Position numbers and translations under genes: made by a program. The notes beneath the pieces are model-generated. The model was not told the DNA's origin, ran no database searches, and saw only the letters and a list, made by a program, of their open reading frames with translations. A stretch of DNA of 64,000 bases, taken from assembly GCA_903632075.3 (NCBI GenBank), contig CAHIKZ030002036.1, forward strand, positions 83,501-147,500, read 5' to 3'. Shown here piece after piece: positions 21,535-32,593 of this stretch. The DNA comes from Acanthosepion pharaonis. Taxonomy: Eukaryota > Mollusca > Cephalopoda > Sepiida > Sepiidae. Within the stretch, counting starts at the first letter, position 1. Every line of letters begins with the position of its first letter.

Positions 21535-21735
21535 GGACAATCAAAATGTATATAGACATGGGGAAGCTCAGGAGGCAAAACAAAGTAGGATATATTGAAA
21601 GAAGTTTTAGTAACATCAGCAAAGAAGATCATCTCAAAGAAAACTAGACAAGCAAAAAAGGAATGGATGACAGATGAAATTCTTGATGAAGAGGAGATAG
21701 CAAACAATGCCAAGATTAGGAAAACATTCTACTTG
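21523..21735 (+). repeat. Duplicated RTE segment, left copy
   Basis: Starts CCAACACCTGGTTTTAAGG. It recurs at 22497-22680 with roughly 90% identity and small deletions. Confidence 0.85.
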
Positions 21736-22495
21736 ATTCACTTCACTCAATTAGATCCTTACTCTGTATAGCAACTAATTAAACCCCTCATGACAGGCTA
21801 TTTAAATATAGCTGTAACTTCACATCCAGAACCTCAGTCACCACTTGGGCAAAACCAGGATCTATATATGTCAGGAAACATGTCAAATCAAGTAAGCATG
21901 ACCCCCCCCTGTAACTCCTGCTACACTTCTGGAAATCAATCCTTACTATGGCCATGTACGTCAACCTTCCAGCTTCAGAACAATGGTTAATATGCAGGAT
22001 ATAGCTCCTAAATGTTCTGATGGAGAGGACACTTGTACAAATGACATTCCTACAAACCCTGTAGATGCACACAAATCATCAAACTGTAAACCTGAGAATC
22101 CTACCTGTGTAAACAGAAGGAATCAATTTCCTGAACATAAAGAAATGGACACTCCCAGTGGTGTCAAAGCTGAAGAAGAAATCCATCAAATCTAATGCGA
22201 AGAATTTCCTACAAATTCAGAGACTTTATAATTAAATAGAAGACTAACAATTCCCCCACTCTTTTTAATACTTTTTGAAGGGGAAAATGTTGTAAATAAA
22301 TTATCACCTACCTTTAGATCATTCCTACCGCTGTCTGATACTATAATGTGTTGTAAAGAAACACCTAATTATTCCTCCTTCCTGTTAGATGAAAGACTCT
22401 TGAAAAGACCCCCATGTTTGTACATGACATATGTATTTGGTATTAAAACCTATACTAACAGTCCTCTAGTCTTATGTTCATTTTAACTCACAACA
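21736..22495 (+). mobile_element. 3' end of an LTR retrotransposon within RTE copy 2
   Basis: About 550 bp of internal sequence with two overlapping open stretches (21790-21990 and 21983-22195, polar, Cys- and Pro-containing, like the tail of a pol polyprotein). A purine run GAAGGGGAAAA (22277-22287) acts as a PPT, and a 208-bp LTR follows. No 5' LTR was found. A segment of the RTE of about 200 bp is present on both sides, so this is not a simple insertion. Confidence 0.65.
22288..22495 (+). repeat. 3' LTR (208 bp) of the element at 21736
   Basis: It starts TGTTGTAAATAAA and ends CTCACAACA (TGTTGT/ACAACA inverted ends), with the purine tract directly upstream. It shows no similarity to the 8235 family beyond the TG...CA ends. 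Confidence 0.75.
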
Positions 22496-22496
22496 A

Positions 22497-22680
22497 CCAA
22501 CACCTGGTTTTAAGGACAATCAAAATGTATATGGACATGGAGAAGCCCAGGAAATGGAACAAAGTAGGATACATTTTAGTAACATCAGCAAACTAGAAAA
22601 CTAGACAAGCAAAAAAGGAATGGATGACAGATGAAATTCTTGATGAAGAGTAGACAGCAAACAATGCCAAAATTGGACAT
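22497..22680 (+). repeat. Duplicated RTE segment, right copy
   Basis: Begins one base after the LTR end with the same CCAACACCTGGTTTTAAGG. It continues into the rest of the RTE, so it is the copy collinear with the downstream RT region. Confidence 0.85.
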
Positions 22681-23545
22681 GGCATGAAAAGAAAAATTAG
22701 GAAGAATTCCAGACAGGCAAAAGACAAATGGCTCAATGAAAAGTACACAGAAATAGAATGAGTATTGCAAATAAAGCAGATATGCAGAGAAGAATAAGAG
22801 AACTGGTAGGGTAAAAGACATACGTATCAACAGGATGCATAAAATCCAGAAACTGGACTTTGTCATTAAAGAAAGAAAAAAATATCTCAGATATGAAGCA
22901 AATACACTAGAGAGCTCTGTCACAATGAAAGAGGATAACTGACAATAAAAAGAAATATTGAAGGACTGGGTAAATTGAATAAACAAAGCAGTAGGATGAT
23001 ACAGAATTGTAATAAAGATGCTGTCAGCCTTAGATGATTTCATCATTAACAAGATTACAGACATAATAAATGAAATATATAACAATGTGGATATACTGGA
23101 AAACCTAAGTAGATCCATTTTCATAGGATTGCCTTAGGAACCAGGTGCAAATGAATGTGAATTCCGTCGGACAATCAGTCTAATGAGCCACATAACAAAA
23201 CTTATCATCCAAATTCTGAAGAATAGAGTGTGTAGCAAAAATAGACTGGAAATAGGACAAGAAAAGTAAAGCTTTATTAAAGACACTGGAAGGAGCAATA
23301 CAGTTTTATGCTGAAAAGCATTTAATAAGATACATCACAAAGTAATTTTAGAACTATCAGCTTGATTTATTTGGGAAAGACATTAGAATAATCCGGAACT
23401 AATACTGGGAGAAAACAGCCTGTATGTGAATAGAAAATGAATTCAATAAATACAAAAAATAGAAAGGGGTATAAGGCATAGATGTGTCTTCTCGCCAGAT
23501 TTATTCAACCTATACAGTCAGATGTATCTGAAAGAATTAGAAGTC

Positions 23546-23826
23546 TGTTATGGAGTAGTTTCCCAGTGGAGGCTTGTAGTTGTACTAAGTTTGTCCTAAA
23601 ATAGGTTCGACGTACAAAACGTTAGGAACTTGATATAATAGGTAATGACGCAGAGAAATCTAGTGGTGGTCGCTGATACTTTAGTATCCGACTAATGGTC
23701 ATCCGGCATTGACTGACTGAACAACTCACTGAGTGACTTAGCAACTGACTTGTTACTCTTACTACTCCTACTTATTATAGGTAGGGGAGTCTATTAACTA
23801 TAGAATAGGTGTGTTCCACTATAACA
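23546..23826 (+). mobile_element. Solo LTR (281 bp) in RTE copy 2
   Basis: It starts TGTTATGG and ends CTATAACA (TGTTAT/ATAACA inverted ends) and is flanked by a perfect 5-bp duplication AAGTC at 23541-23545 and 23827-23831. Across the insertion the RTE reading continues from KELEV to LPGVI, showing exactly what was interrupted. No internal region remains, so LTR-LTR recombination is the likely origin. Confidence 0.92.
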
Positions 23827-23927
23827 AAGTCCTACCAGGAGTCATTATTGGCAGCAACAATCTCAACAATATATGATATGCAGATGACATGGTGTTGATA
23901 GCAGGCACAGAAAGGAAACTACAAAAG

Positions 23928-24005
23928 CTTTTTTTTTATGCATTTCACCCCAAGCAAGGTGGGAAGTCACTAGCACGCAAGGTGTTACAGGGAGTTGCAG
24001 TGAGA
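23928..24005 (-). mobile_element. Very short 3' end of a CR1/Jockey LINE
   Basis: Poly(T) then GCATTTCACCCCAAGCAAGG through about 24000 equals the terminal 60-70 bp of the 55231 LINE with its A-tail. It is inserted in the RT domain of RTE copy 2 just after the YADD block. Confidence 0.8.
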
Positions 24006-24699
24006 GCAAAGACTTGTGATTAAGGAAAGGACTTGACATCAACTGTAAGAAGATAAACTCAGAAAGCAACAGCCGAACATGTGAATTATAAATGAAATAA
24101 GTGAAAAACTTTAAATATCTAGGATGTGTTTCAATAGAAGATGGAAAATGTGACACCAAAATGCAAAGGCACATTGGGATAATGAATGATGCCTTCCAAA
24201 AGCTAAGCAAAGTATTTAAAAAAATGAGAAAATTTCATTAGAAACAAAGAAGAGTACTGATGTATTATGTAAGATTGGTACTCCTGTATAGCAGTAGATG
24301 CTGGATAGTCTCACCATATGATGGGAAGAAACTTGTGGTGAGAGAAATGTGGTTATACAGAAGGATGATGAGAATACTTTGAACTGAATACATGAACAGC
24401 AGCAAAGTCTTAGAGAAATGGAAACAAAAAGGACACTAAACATAGCATCAGAAAGGGAAAGTTGAAATTTCTGGGTCATACAATGAGGAGATAGGGCTTG
24501 GAAAATTTGACACTCACAAGACATTGAAGGGAAGAGGGCCCAAGGAAAGCAGCACATAACTTACCTAATGAGCTTGCAGAAAATATGTAAATGGTTAGCA
24601 AAAAGACAAAATTTACTAAGACCTACAAAGGACAGGAAGTTGTGGAGAGCCATGATCGCCTACATCCTGAAGGATATAGAAGAAGAAAAAGATACATGA

Positions 24700-25230
24700 A
24701 CCTAACATTAACTGGAATGTGACATGTTGAATCACACACCAATTTTATCAACTTTTCTTTTGTGTGAAACTAAATTCAAATGTAAACCCAAGAATTTACC
24801 CAACCTCATAAGGAAAGTTGTTTATCACATCACACCTTGATTTTTGTCTTGTATGACACTAACCTAAAACAAACATTTAAGTTGTTTAAGGGCAGACAGG
24901 TGCCTTTTTCCATACTTGGATTTGACTTGGTCAGACAGCAGCTTCCCTTTCTTCGGCTTATAAAAATAATTTCAGGTTTTATTTGGGTGTGGGAAGGTCT
25001 GTTATACAAATAATTTTGATTAAAATATTTGATGAATTGAAACTGTATTATTAAGTATGAAGCAATCAAACACATGGAAACGTTACATTTTATTAGCGTA
25101 AAATTGATAATAAACAATGAAGTGTTTGACCTTTAACCTAACACTGTTATTATTTTGTTTATTTTTCTTATAAGCAGCTGAACTCATATTCATTCCAGTT
25201 GTTCATTTTAAAATGTTATTGCATTAATTA
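24700..25230. other. Non-coding stretch
   Basis: AT-rich with no recognisable gene. The minus-strand open frame at 24830-25117 has no family motif. Confidence 0.5.
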
Positions 25231-25234
25231 AGGA

Positions 25235-25385
25235 TTTATGAGTGGTATAATGGATAATGGAAAACTGGAGAGTTGAGTTCAAATTCTGGTCAGGTTCATT
25301 ACATTCCTTTAAGAAAGGTATGAATTAATCTCCTCCCCGAGCTATGGGTTAAATAGTAGGTGGCGTATCTGGGAAAAAATCATTG
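25235..25385 (+). mobile_element. tRNA-derived SINE (second family)
   Basis: GTGGTATAATGGATAATGG (A-box-like, 25243 onward) and GAGTTCAAATTCTGG (B-box-like, about 25274-25288, near GGTTCRANTCC) are spaced as in a tRNA, followed by a non-tRNA body with ATGGGTTAAATAGTAGG. It does not match the family at 12927. Ends are uncertain; no clear tail repeat or target duplication. Confidence 0.5.
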
Positions 25386-26093
25386 CTATCTCCAAAAGTT
25401 GTGAATGCAATATACTTATACCAAAAAAGAATTATTCTTACAATCCAAAATAAGTTTTGACAACCTGCAAAATGTTGATAAGCCATAAAAAACAAATGAA
25501 TTAATCAATTGCATAAAAAAAAAATAAAGTTTCTCCTCTCTTTTTCTGTGATCCTCACAATACTGATTGTTTTAAGCAATTTTGTCATGATGTCAACATA
25601 ATCATTTTCACTAAGCAGTTGTTAATGTAAGTTTAATTCTTGCTGGCTGCCTCATTATCATAGTTTCTGGCTAAACCAAATTGTGGTTAAATTTATAAAC
25701 TATTCTCTTCCAAAGAGAGCCTAGTTTCTTTATTGTTTTTAATACATGAATATAACTGTTTTATCTATTTATTTGGCACTGCTTAAATACACTGGTTCAC
25801 TTATAAAAAATGTTTTTTAGAAATAAATTTTGTAGCTTAGCATTCTTTTGACCTTTCATAGATTGCAACACTTTTGTCAGAATTGAAGAAATATCAATTT
25901 TTTTTTACTATTTAAAAAGTGGATCCTTTCCATAATATTGATAGTGTCAAATCAATCCCAGACTTTTACAGAGTTATCTGGACTTTATTATCTTAAAATG
26001 ACAAGTTTGAAACAAAGCTTATGTCATTGATATCTGCATACAATAAATACATTTTTTTATTTTATAAAAAGTTTTCTTTTAAATAAAGAACAA

Positions 26094-26097
<4 letters not shown>

Positions 26098-26144
<47 letters not shown>
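26098..26144. repeat. (TA)n microsatellite
   Basis: A pure TA run just upstream of the foldback element at 26163. Confidence 0.95.
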
Positions 26145-26148
<4 letters not shown>

Positions 26149-26162
26149 CATTTTTGGTTAAT

Positions 26163-26671
26163 TTGCAGTGTAACACCCACACTCAGTTTGCATTAAAAAT
26201 TTCCAAAATACTTACATTTATGTGTAATTGTACATGCTCCATTTGAATCTGGCTTGTTAAATTTGATAAAATCTACTGTTTTGGAGTTATTGACAGTGAA
26301 AGTTCGGATTCATTTGCATTGTTGGTAGCAGCCATTACTCGCATTGTTTGCATATATTTGTTGTGGAAAGCTAAACATGGAAGACTACAGAAAGCTAAGC
26401 TTGGAACTGATCTTGTCTAAATTTGTCTCAATTACTGTGCACGAGAACTATTTATGTAGACATGCTCAGTTTGTGCAATGATCCCTACACTGATCACTAT
26501 TCAGCAGTGAATGTATGCAAAGGAATCTGAACTTTCACTGTTGATAACTCCAAAAGGGTAGATTTTATCAAATTTATCAAGCCGGATTTGAATAGCACAT
26601 GTACAATTGCACATAAATATAAGTATTTGGGAAATTTTTAATGCAAACTGAGAATGGGTGTTACACTGCAA
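26163..26671. mobile_element. Foldback / long-TIR MITE
   Basis: The arms at 26163-26325 and 26516-26671 are inverted copies about 160 bp long and nearly 90% identical by eye. Both read TTGCAGTGTAACACCC inward. The loop of about 190 bp (26326-26515) is unique and has no transposase frame. The TGTAACACCC end resembles the mariner-type end at 18580, so a Tc1/mariner-mobilised MITE is possible. Minus-strand open frames across the right arm are incidental. Confidence 0.85.
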
Positions 26672-26997
26672 AGTAACAACATTTTTATGCATTTATTTTA
26701 AGAAAATATTTTAAACAAGAAATTTTTTGGTGAAATAGATTTTTTTCTTCATTTTTTTATAAAAAAAGATTTGTGACCAAATAGAGTTCAGTAGAAGATT
26801 ATTCTTTTGTTCCAATTAACTATGGTGCGAGGTTGTTTTTCCATTTTTAATTTTAATAGGGACAGCATGGAGGAGGCCCTGAAAAGCCTCAACATTTTTG
26901 AGCTGAAGAAATAACTTGCATTACTTATAAATGTCATCAAGGAAAATATAGCATAAATTCATGACCAAATCATGTGATTGATTTTTCTTCTGTTCGA

Positions 26998-27766
26998 ATC
27001 TATCTACTATCTATATTTCTCATGTTGTCTGTCTGTGTGTCTGTCGTGGGCATTGTTACCTTGCACAGGCCACATTTCTCACCCAATTTCGATGCGGTTT
27101 TCAACACGTTTGCAAATGGCTGCTGTAAGGACATGACGAAGCCCGATTTTTGGGTTCGGAATCAGATTCCGAAAAAATCGATAATCGAAAAAATCGATAA
27201 TCGAAAAAATTCTGCTTACAGAAGGAATGATCGCATTTCAACCAAATTTGACACCCTCTTAGAGTCCATCCATTAGAAGTGTTGTCCAGAAGTTTCATGA
27301 CCACGGACCCCTAAACAGCGTGGAAAATTGATAAAACCCAAAAACCGATACGCCCAGATTGTGTCTGAACCGCATGTCAGTTTTTAGCAAAAACCAAGCG
27401 GATTTATGAAGAGGCCATTGGGAGTCATCATGTGAAGTTTCAACTCTGAGCGCCCCCCAAAGAGAGTGCAAATCGATAATCGGTCAACCCTTAAAAATGT
27501 TTTTTCCGGTTTTTTAAAGCTGATCGTATTGTGTTTATTTTGTTTAGTTCTTTTTCCGTAACAGATTTAATGTTTACTATAGAGCTTATAAAAAGTTGGC
27601 AGTGTGAGATAGGCAAGAAGTAAGGCATGTAACAACATCAGCACGGGAAAGGGCACTCCTCTAAAGGCAAGGAAGGGCAAAAATATTTTAAGTCAAGTGA
27701 TAGCGATTGCTGTATTAGTCGTACTATTTTTGAATCAAGCACGGGCAACGCGGAGCCATGCTGCTA
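26998..27766 (+). mobile_element. Helitron-like non-autonomous element (putative)
   Basis: CpG-rich compared with neighbours. It starts TCTATCTACTATCTATATTT, then a TGTCTGTCTGTGTGTCTGTC run, and ends with an imperfect hairpin AGCACGG...CCATGCT just before GCTAG. TC start, 3' hairpin and CTRR end are Helitron hallmarks. The base after CTAG is A, not the expected T, which weakens the call. Inside are two TCGATAATCGAAAAAA units (27177-27210). No Rep/helicase frame. Confidence 0.4.
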
Positions 27767-28435
27767 GAGGAGTATTGTTGTTTTTTCATTTTAATTATCG
27801 AGATAGTAGCTCCCTCTTTAGTCAAACATTCAGCCCCTTACAAGCAATGTTTGGAGTGGCTTAACAGACCAATATTTGCAAGAGTGGCAGATGAAGCTGG
27901 AATGTGAAATGCATGCCTGACATTGCTCTCTCAGATTTGTTGTCTTCTGATTCCAAACAGTTAGGTTAGGTACATGTAGGGGTAGGTTGGGAGATTGTAG
28001 AGTAACCCACTAATAGGGATGTGGATTAATTACTACACCAGGTTGTTTTATGAATGTTTTGTACTTAGCATGTTTGTGATGGTTATTGGTGGCTCATCTT
28101 GTGTTATTTTTTCACTTTTTACTGTGTCTGTTTCTGTTGATGGTGTATGGTTCTCTGCATATAATTGTTTTCATATTGACTGTCACTGCTCTGGAAATGA
28201 GTGTGTGGAGCATGTAATTTGTTATAGGAATCACCTATTGTGCGAAAACTCTAACAAAAGAGAAAATCACCTACCTCCAAAAAGAGTCTGGGTTCTGTGT
28301 GTGGTCTGTGGAAGAAAAATTAAAGAAAATAGTTATTGAAAACCTTCTACTTTAAGTATCAGAGAAACTATGCTAATGTTCTGTCTTCCCTGAATATTGT
28401 GGCCAATCAGAAAAATCATTTAGTTTTTTTTATGA

Positions 28436-29457
28436 GTGGTCATGATAGGACATCAGTTATGGGGATCTCCTTTCCTGGTCTGTTTATGGTAGCTCATGAT
28501 AGGGCATCTGCTATGGGCATCTCCTTTCCAGGTTTGTTTATCAGAGGTCATGATAGTGCATCTGTTATGGAGATCACCTTTCTTTGTTTATGGGATGTTT
28601 GGAGAGGACCCATTTATAGATCATCTGCTATGGGGATCTTGTTTCTTAGTTTGTTTATGGGTGGTCATGGTAGGGCATTTGCTATGGGTATGTCTTTTCC
28701 AGGTTTGTTTATGAGAGGTCATGATATGGCTTCTGCTATGGGGATCTCCTTTCCTGGTTTGCAGTGGGTGGTCATGATAGGGCATTTGCTATGGGGCTCT
28801 CCTTTCCAATTTTGTTTATTACTGATCATGATAGGACATCTGGTACAGGGATGTACTTTGTTTATGTGAGGACATGATAAGGCAACCCCTTTCTTAGTTT
28901 GTTTATGGTAGCTCATGTCAGGGCATCTGCTATGCGTATCTCCTTTTCGGATTTCTTTATGGGAGTTTATGATAGGGCATATGCTAGGGGATCTTCTTTC
29001 TTCATTTGTTTATGCAAGTCATGATAAGGACAATTACTATGGGTATCTCAATTCTTAGTTTGTTTATGGGAAGATATGATAGGTACGGCCATGGGGATCA
29101 CCTTTCTTTGTTTATGGGTGTCATAATAATGCATCAGCTATGGTCATCTTCTTTCTGGGTTTGTTTATGGGAGGTCATGATAGGGCATCTGCTATGGGCA
29201 TCTCCTTTCCAGGTTTGTCCATTGGAGGTCCTGATAGGGAATCTGTTATCAGGCTATTCTTTCCAGATTTATTTATGGGAGATCATGATAGGGCATCTGC
29301 TATTGGCATCACTTTTCCAGGTTTGCTTATGGGAGGCCATGATTGGGCATCTGATATGGGGATCTCCTTTCCTTGTTTGTTTATGGCAGCTCATGATAGT
29401 ACATATGCTATGGGGATATCCTTTCCTAGTTTGTTCAGAGGTCATGATAGGGTATCT
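28436..29457. repeat. 54-bp minisatellite, forward block
   Basis: About 18-19 units of 54 bp, e.g. GGTTTGTTTATGGGAGGTCA then TGATAGGGCATCTGCTATGG then GGATCTCCTTTCCA. Since 54 is a multiple of 3, several frames stay open (28336-28869, 29006-29473, 29140-29514), giving 18-residue peptide repeats such as GHDRASAMGISFPGLFMG. Two frames are open at once and there is no start context, so I read this as non-coding. Confidence 0.93.
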
Positions 29458-29606
29458 CTATGCCCTATCATGACCTCCCATAAACAAACCAGAAAAGAAA
29501 ATGCTCATAGCTAATGTCCTAACATGACCAACCAAAACAAACTAAAAATTGAGACCCCCATAGCAGATGCCCTATCATGACCTCCCATAAACAAATCTGG
29601 AAAGAA
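29458..29606. repeat. 54-bp minisatellite, inverted block
   Basis: About 2.5 units in the opposite orientation (CCTATCATGACCTCCCATAA). The switch forms a perfect hairpin, GAGGTCATGATAGGG and CCCTATCATGACCTC, around 29438-29478. Confidence 0.9.
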
Positions 29607-30189
29607 GATCCTGATGTGTCAATTTTTTTCTCAAACAATAAAACTGTAAATATCAAACAGTATATCAATTTTAAGCAACAGGGTTGTGCACATAGGTCAG
29701 GATTTTTTAACAGCATTTACTACTGAAAATTTTCTAGTATTTTATATTTATTTGTCTTAAGGATTTTATCTTCTTTTTAAATAATCACCTAAAAAGTTGG
29801 AAAAAAATCTTGATAAAAACTACAATGTTGCTTTTTTAACAGAATATAAATTACAAAGTTAATTTAAAATAAAGTAAAAAATGTACATGTTAAATTAGAG
29901 AGGGTTAGCACTGGATTAAAGGGGTAAGACAGAGGGGATTAGGTATGGTATGGTTATGTGAACTTACAGGTGTTATCTTTGGATAACATCCTTATTCCTA
30001 ATATACACCAATTTTTGGCCTTTCAAAAATGCATGCAAAGATAATTTATACAAAGATATATATTGCATGTAATGATAAAATTTTATATCTCTTAAAATAA
30101 AATATACACTATTTAAAGAGTTCATAAGTTTATATCAGAAAGTTCTTAAGTCCTTAAGCATATAATAATGAGAGAAGAGAGTCCTTGTA

Positions 30190-30605
30190 AATGTCTGAGT
30201 ATGTATGTATGTAAGTATCTCTTTTATAGTAGTAATCCTTTTGGCTCTCTATGGGATTTTCAGTTGTCCAAAAATGTATCCATGGAAAAATGGATGAAAT
30301 TATTTCATCAACTCCCTGGTTCCTTTGCCTGGCTGTCGCTTTCTTTTTTTTACACTTTTTTGAGACAAAGGAATTAATTCCAGAATTCTTTCTTGATCTC
30401 TGATTGGTTAACATATTTGATCCATTTGACCATCCCTTTTTCTTCACGTACATTTAGGAATCATGGTCTTTTGGCCACTTTTATTTCTTTCTTTTTTTCT
30501 TATCTTTTTGTTTTTATTTCCTTATGGCAAACCAAAATGATCTGTTAACTTTTCTATCTTTTATAAATAGTGAACTTTTTATTTTTCTATCACTACAATG
30601 TAACT
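30190..30605 (+). repeat. Direct repeat of about 410 bp, copy 1
   Basis: It shares GGTTCCTTTGCCTGGNTGTC, GAGACAAAGGAATT, CCCTTTTTCTTCA, TTATGGCAAACCAAAATG and GAACTTTTTATTTTTCTATC with 31815-32220 in the same order, at about 78-80% identity by eye. No coding signal. Unknown repeat class. Confidence 0.8.
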
Positions 30606-30856
30606 GTAAGTTCTTTTCTAACAGTTTTTCTTCTCACACTTCTCAAATGAGTAACTCTCTTTTGGCTTCTGGATTTTTCATGCAACTTTGATCTTCAAAA
30701 ATTTAAATACAATATATTCATTATCAAATCTCTTCACAGTCCCTCTTCTTTTTATTTTTCTTGCTCCTTAATAGTGTTTTTCTTTTTCTTATTTTTTTGC
30801 TCTCAGTAACCCCTTGTGACTTAGTGGGTTTATTGTCTTGCTTGGGATGAAATAAT

Positions 30857-31007
30857 TAATATATATATATATATATATTATAGTAAAAAAAAGAAAGAAC
30901 AGCAAGATATATAATCTGGTGTTCTTATTGATATTTTTATTTTTACAAAACAGTGCTCAATGTAAATTTGTGCAGTGATGAAACCATATTTTTTAAATCA
31001 GTTAATT

Positions 31008-31078
<71 letters not shown>

Positions 31079-31165
31079 AAAAAGAGAAAGAACATTAAGA
31101 TATATAATCCAGTGTTATTAATATTTTTATTTTTACAAAACAGTGCTCAATGCAAATCTACAGAG
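30857..31165. repeat. (TA)n plus two copies of a (TA)n-linked dispersed repeat
   Basis: Two (TA)n tracts (30857-30880 and 31012-31072) are each followed by AAGAAAGAACA, AAGATATATAATCC and TTTTACAAAACAGTGCTCAA. The same text follows (TA)n at 48745-48785 and 52710-52745. The repeat consistently starts at the TA tract. Confidence 0.8.
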
Positions 31166-31494
31166 CATAGATATTATAAATTTACTTATTTAAAAATATG
31201 GTTACATTGCTACACAGGAATTACCATGTTTCAAAACCAGAAACTAAAAACTTCAAATTCAATTATAGAATTAAATTAAATTAAAGTCCCTAGTTCTGTT
31301 TCATTTTCAACTATTGTATCAAAAATTATGAGTTACTTTCAAAAAGAGGTTAAGTCAAGTTAGGGTAGGGGTGCCTTTTCAACCAAATGATGACGGTTGA
31401 TTTCTCAGGAAGGTGACTTCCTGATGTTATCGGACTGGGTCGAGGTCAATCCCAGCGTCCAGCACATTTGGAAAGTGTCTGAAAAACCATATCA

Positions 31495-31565
31495 TGAGTT
31501 GACCCAAGCCTTGTGAGTGAAATTTGGTAGACAAAACTCTTGTGGGCCGTTGATAGCTGTGCTAG
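31495..31565 (+). mobile_element. Cephalopod-type SINE fragment
   Basis: AAGCCTTGTGAGTGAAATTT then GGTAGACAAAACT resembles the widespread cephalopod SINE motif GCCTTGTGAGTGGATTTGGT (recalled). The surrounding GC-richer block 31380-31790 may be more of the same or another old repeat. Confidence 0.45.
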
Positions 31566-31814
31566 CTCAAAGCCACAAGTCATCATGGCTGAGGGCTTCA
31601 GCATGCTGGCCTTGTTCAAATTGTTGATCATGTTTCTCTCCCAGAAATTGTAACTAAAGTCTGCTCAGCATAGTTGCAGTACAAACCACAAGTGAGCTCT
31701 GAGGGTATTGAGCAAACACAAATGTGCGTGAGCGAGCATCTGCATTAGGGATTAGCTAGCTGCTGTAGTAGACGGGTATATCCTCAAATATGAGTGGCCA
31801 GCTATTATTATTAT

Positions 31815-32220
31815 TATGTATGTATTCATCTCATTGATAGTAGTGACTCTTTCTTGACTCCCTGTAGGATTTTTAAGTGTACTGATAATGTAGGGCATGG
31901 GAAAATGGACAAAATTATTTCATTGGCTCTCTGGTTCCTTTGCCTGGTTGTCTCTGCATTTATCACTTTTTCAAGACAAAGGAATTCCTTTCAGAAGTGT
32001 CTCTTGATTTCTGATTGGTTCACAAATGTGACTCATTTAATAATCCCTTTTTCTTCATCCACTTTAGGAATGATAACCTTTTAGTCTGTTTTATTTACTA
32101 CTTTCTTTTTTCTTATCTGTTTTTATTTCTTTATGGCAAACCAAAATGGTTTGCAAATTTTTCTATCTTTCTTTTTTATTTTATTGAAATTGTGAACTTT
32201 TTATTTTTCTATCACTACAG
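31815..32220 (+). repeat. Direct repeat of about 410 bp, copy 2
   Basis: Partner of 30190-30605, same orientation, separated by about 1.2 kb that includes (TA)n tracts. Confidence 0.8.
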
Positions 32221-32593
32221 TATATGCCAAACATTGGTTAGAGCGAAGATTAGCTGTCAGTATATTTAAAGGCTAGGGTGTCCAAGATGGCTGAAAAACA
32301 TGGTTGAAATGTTGTGTATTTCCCAATAATGACAGAGATCCAATCTTTTGAGTTGCAAACAAAAAAATTGAATGCCAATTTTTTAAAAAGTGAATATTTT
32401 TTACTTGGAAGATTAGCTTTATATTATCTTCTCTTAATATTTTCATTAAAATTTGGCTGTGTGCATAATTTATAAAGTTTAAAATGTATCAGTATACTGG
32501 AACTGGAATAGGCCATTGCTGGTTGAAAATTCCATTTTCTTATCACCCAAAGACAAAGAAGAAGGAAATTACTGGAAAGTAATTGAAACTCAC

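Larger units (their letters stand above)
20890..24700 (+). mobile_element. RTE LINE copy 2, nearly full-length but multiply interrupted
   Basis: Recognisable order on the plus strand: APE endonuclease start (VLGTWNVRTIS near 21000-21030, ILGVCEMRW near 21090), mid-endonuclease (21202-21534), linker, then RT. RT landmarks are SIFIGLP...ECEFRRTISLMSHI (23120-23190), KAFNKIHHKVIL (23311-23346), IERGIRHRCVFSPDLFNLYS (23460-23520), YADDMVLIAGTE (23877-23912), NFKYLGCVSIEDGK (24105-24150) and the C terminus at 24330-24560. It contains an LTR-element 3' end, a solo LTR and a short LINE 3' end, listed separately. Many stops make it non-functional. Confidence 0.82.

Noticed and set aside
22585..23124. 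179-residue minus-strand open frame rich in Phe, Leu and Ser
   Set aside because: Antisense shadow of the AT-rich RTE LINE on the plus strand.
24216..24557. 113-residue minus-strand open frame
   Set aside because: Antisense of the RTE C-terminal region.
27961..27975. TTAGGTTAGG as telomere-type repeat
   Set aside because: Only two units; chance.
28336..29514. Long open frames with an 18-residue repeat as a repetitive protein gene
   Set aside because: 54-bp minisatellite; two frames are open at once, and substitutions and indels among units do not favour one frame by eye.
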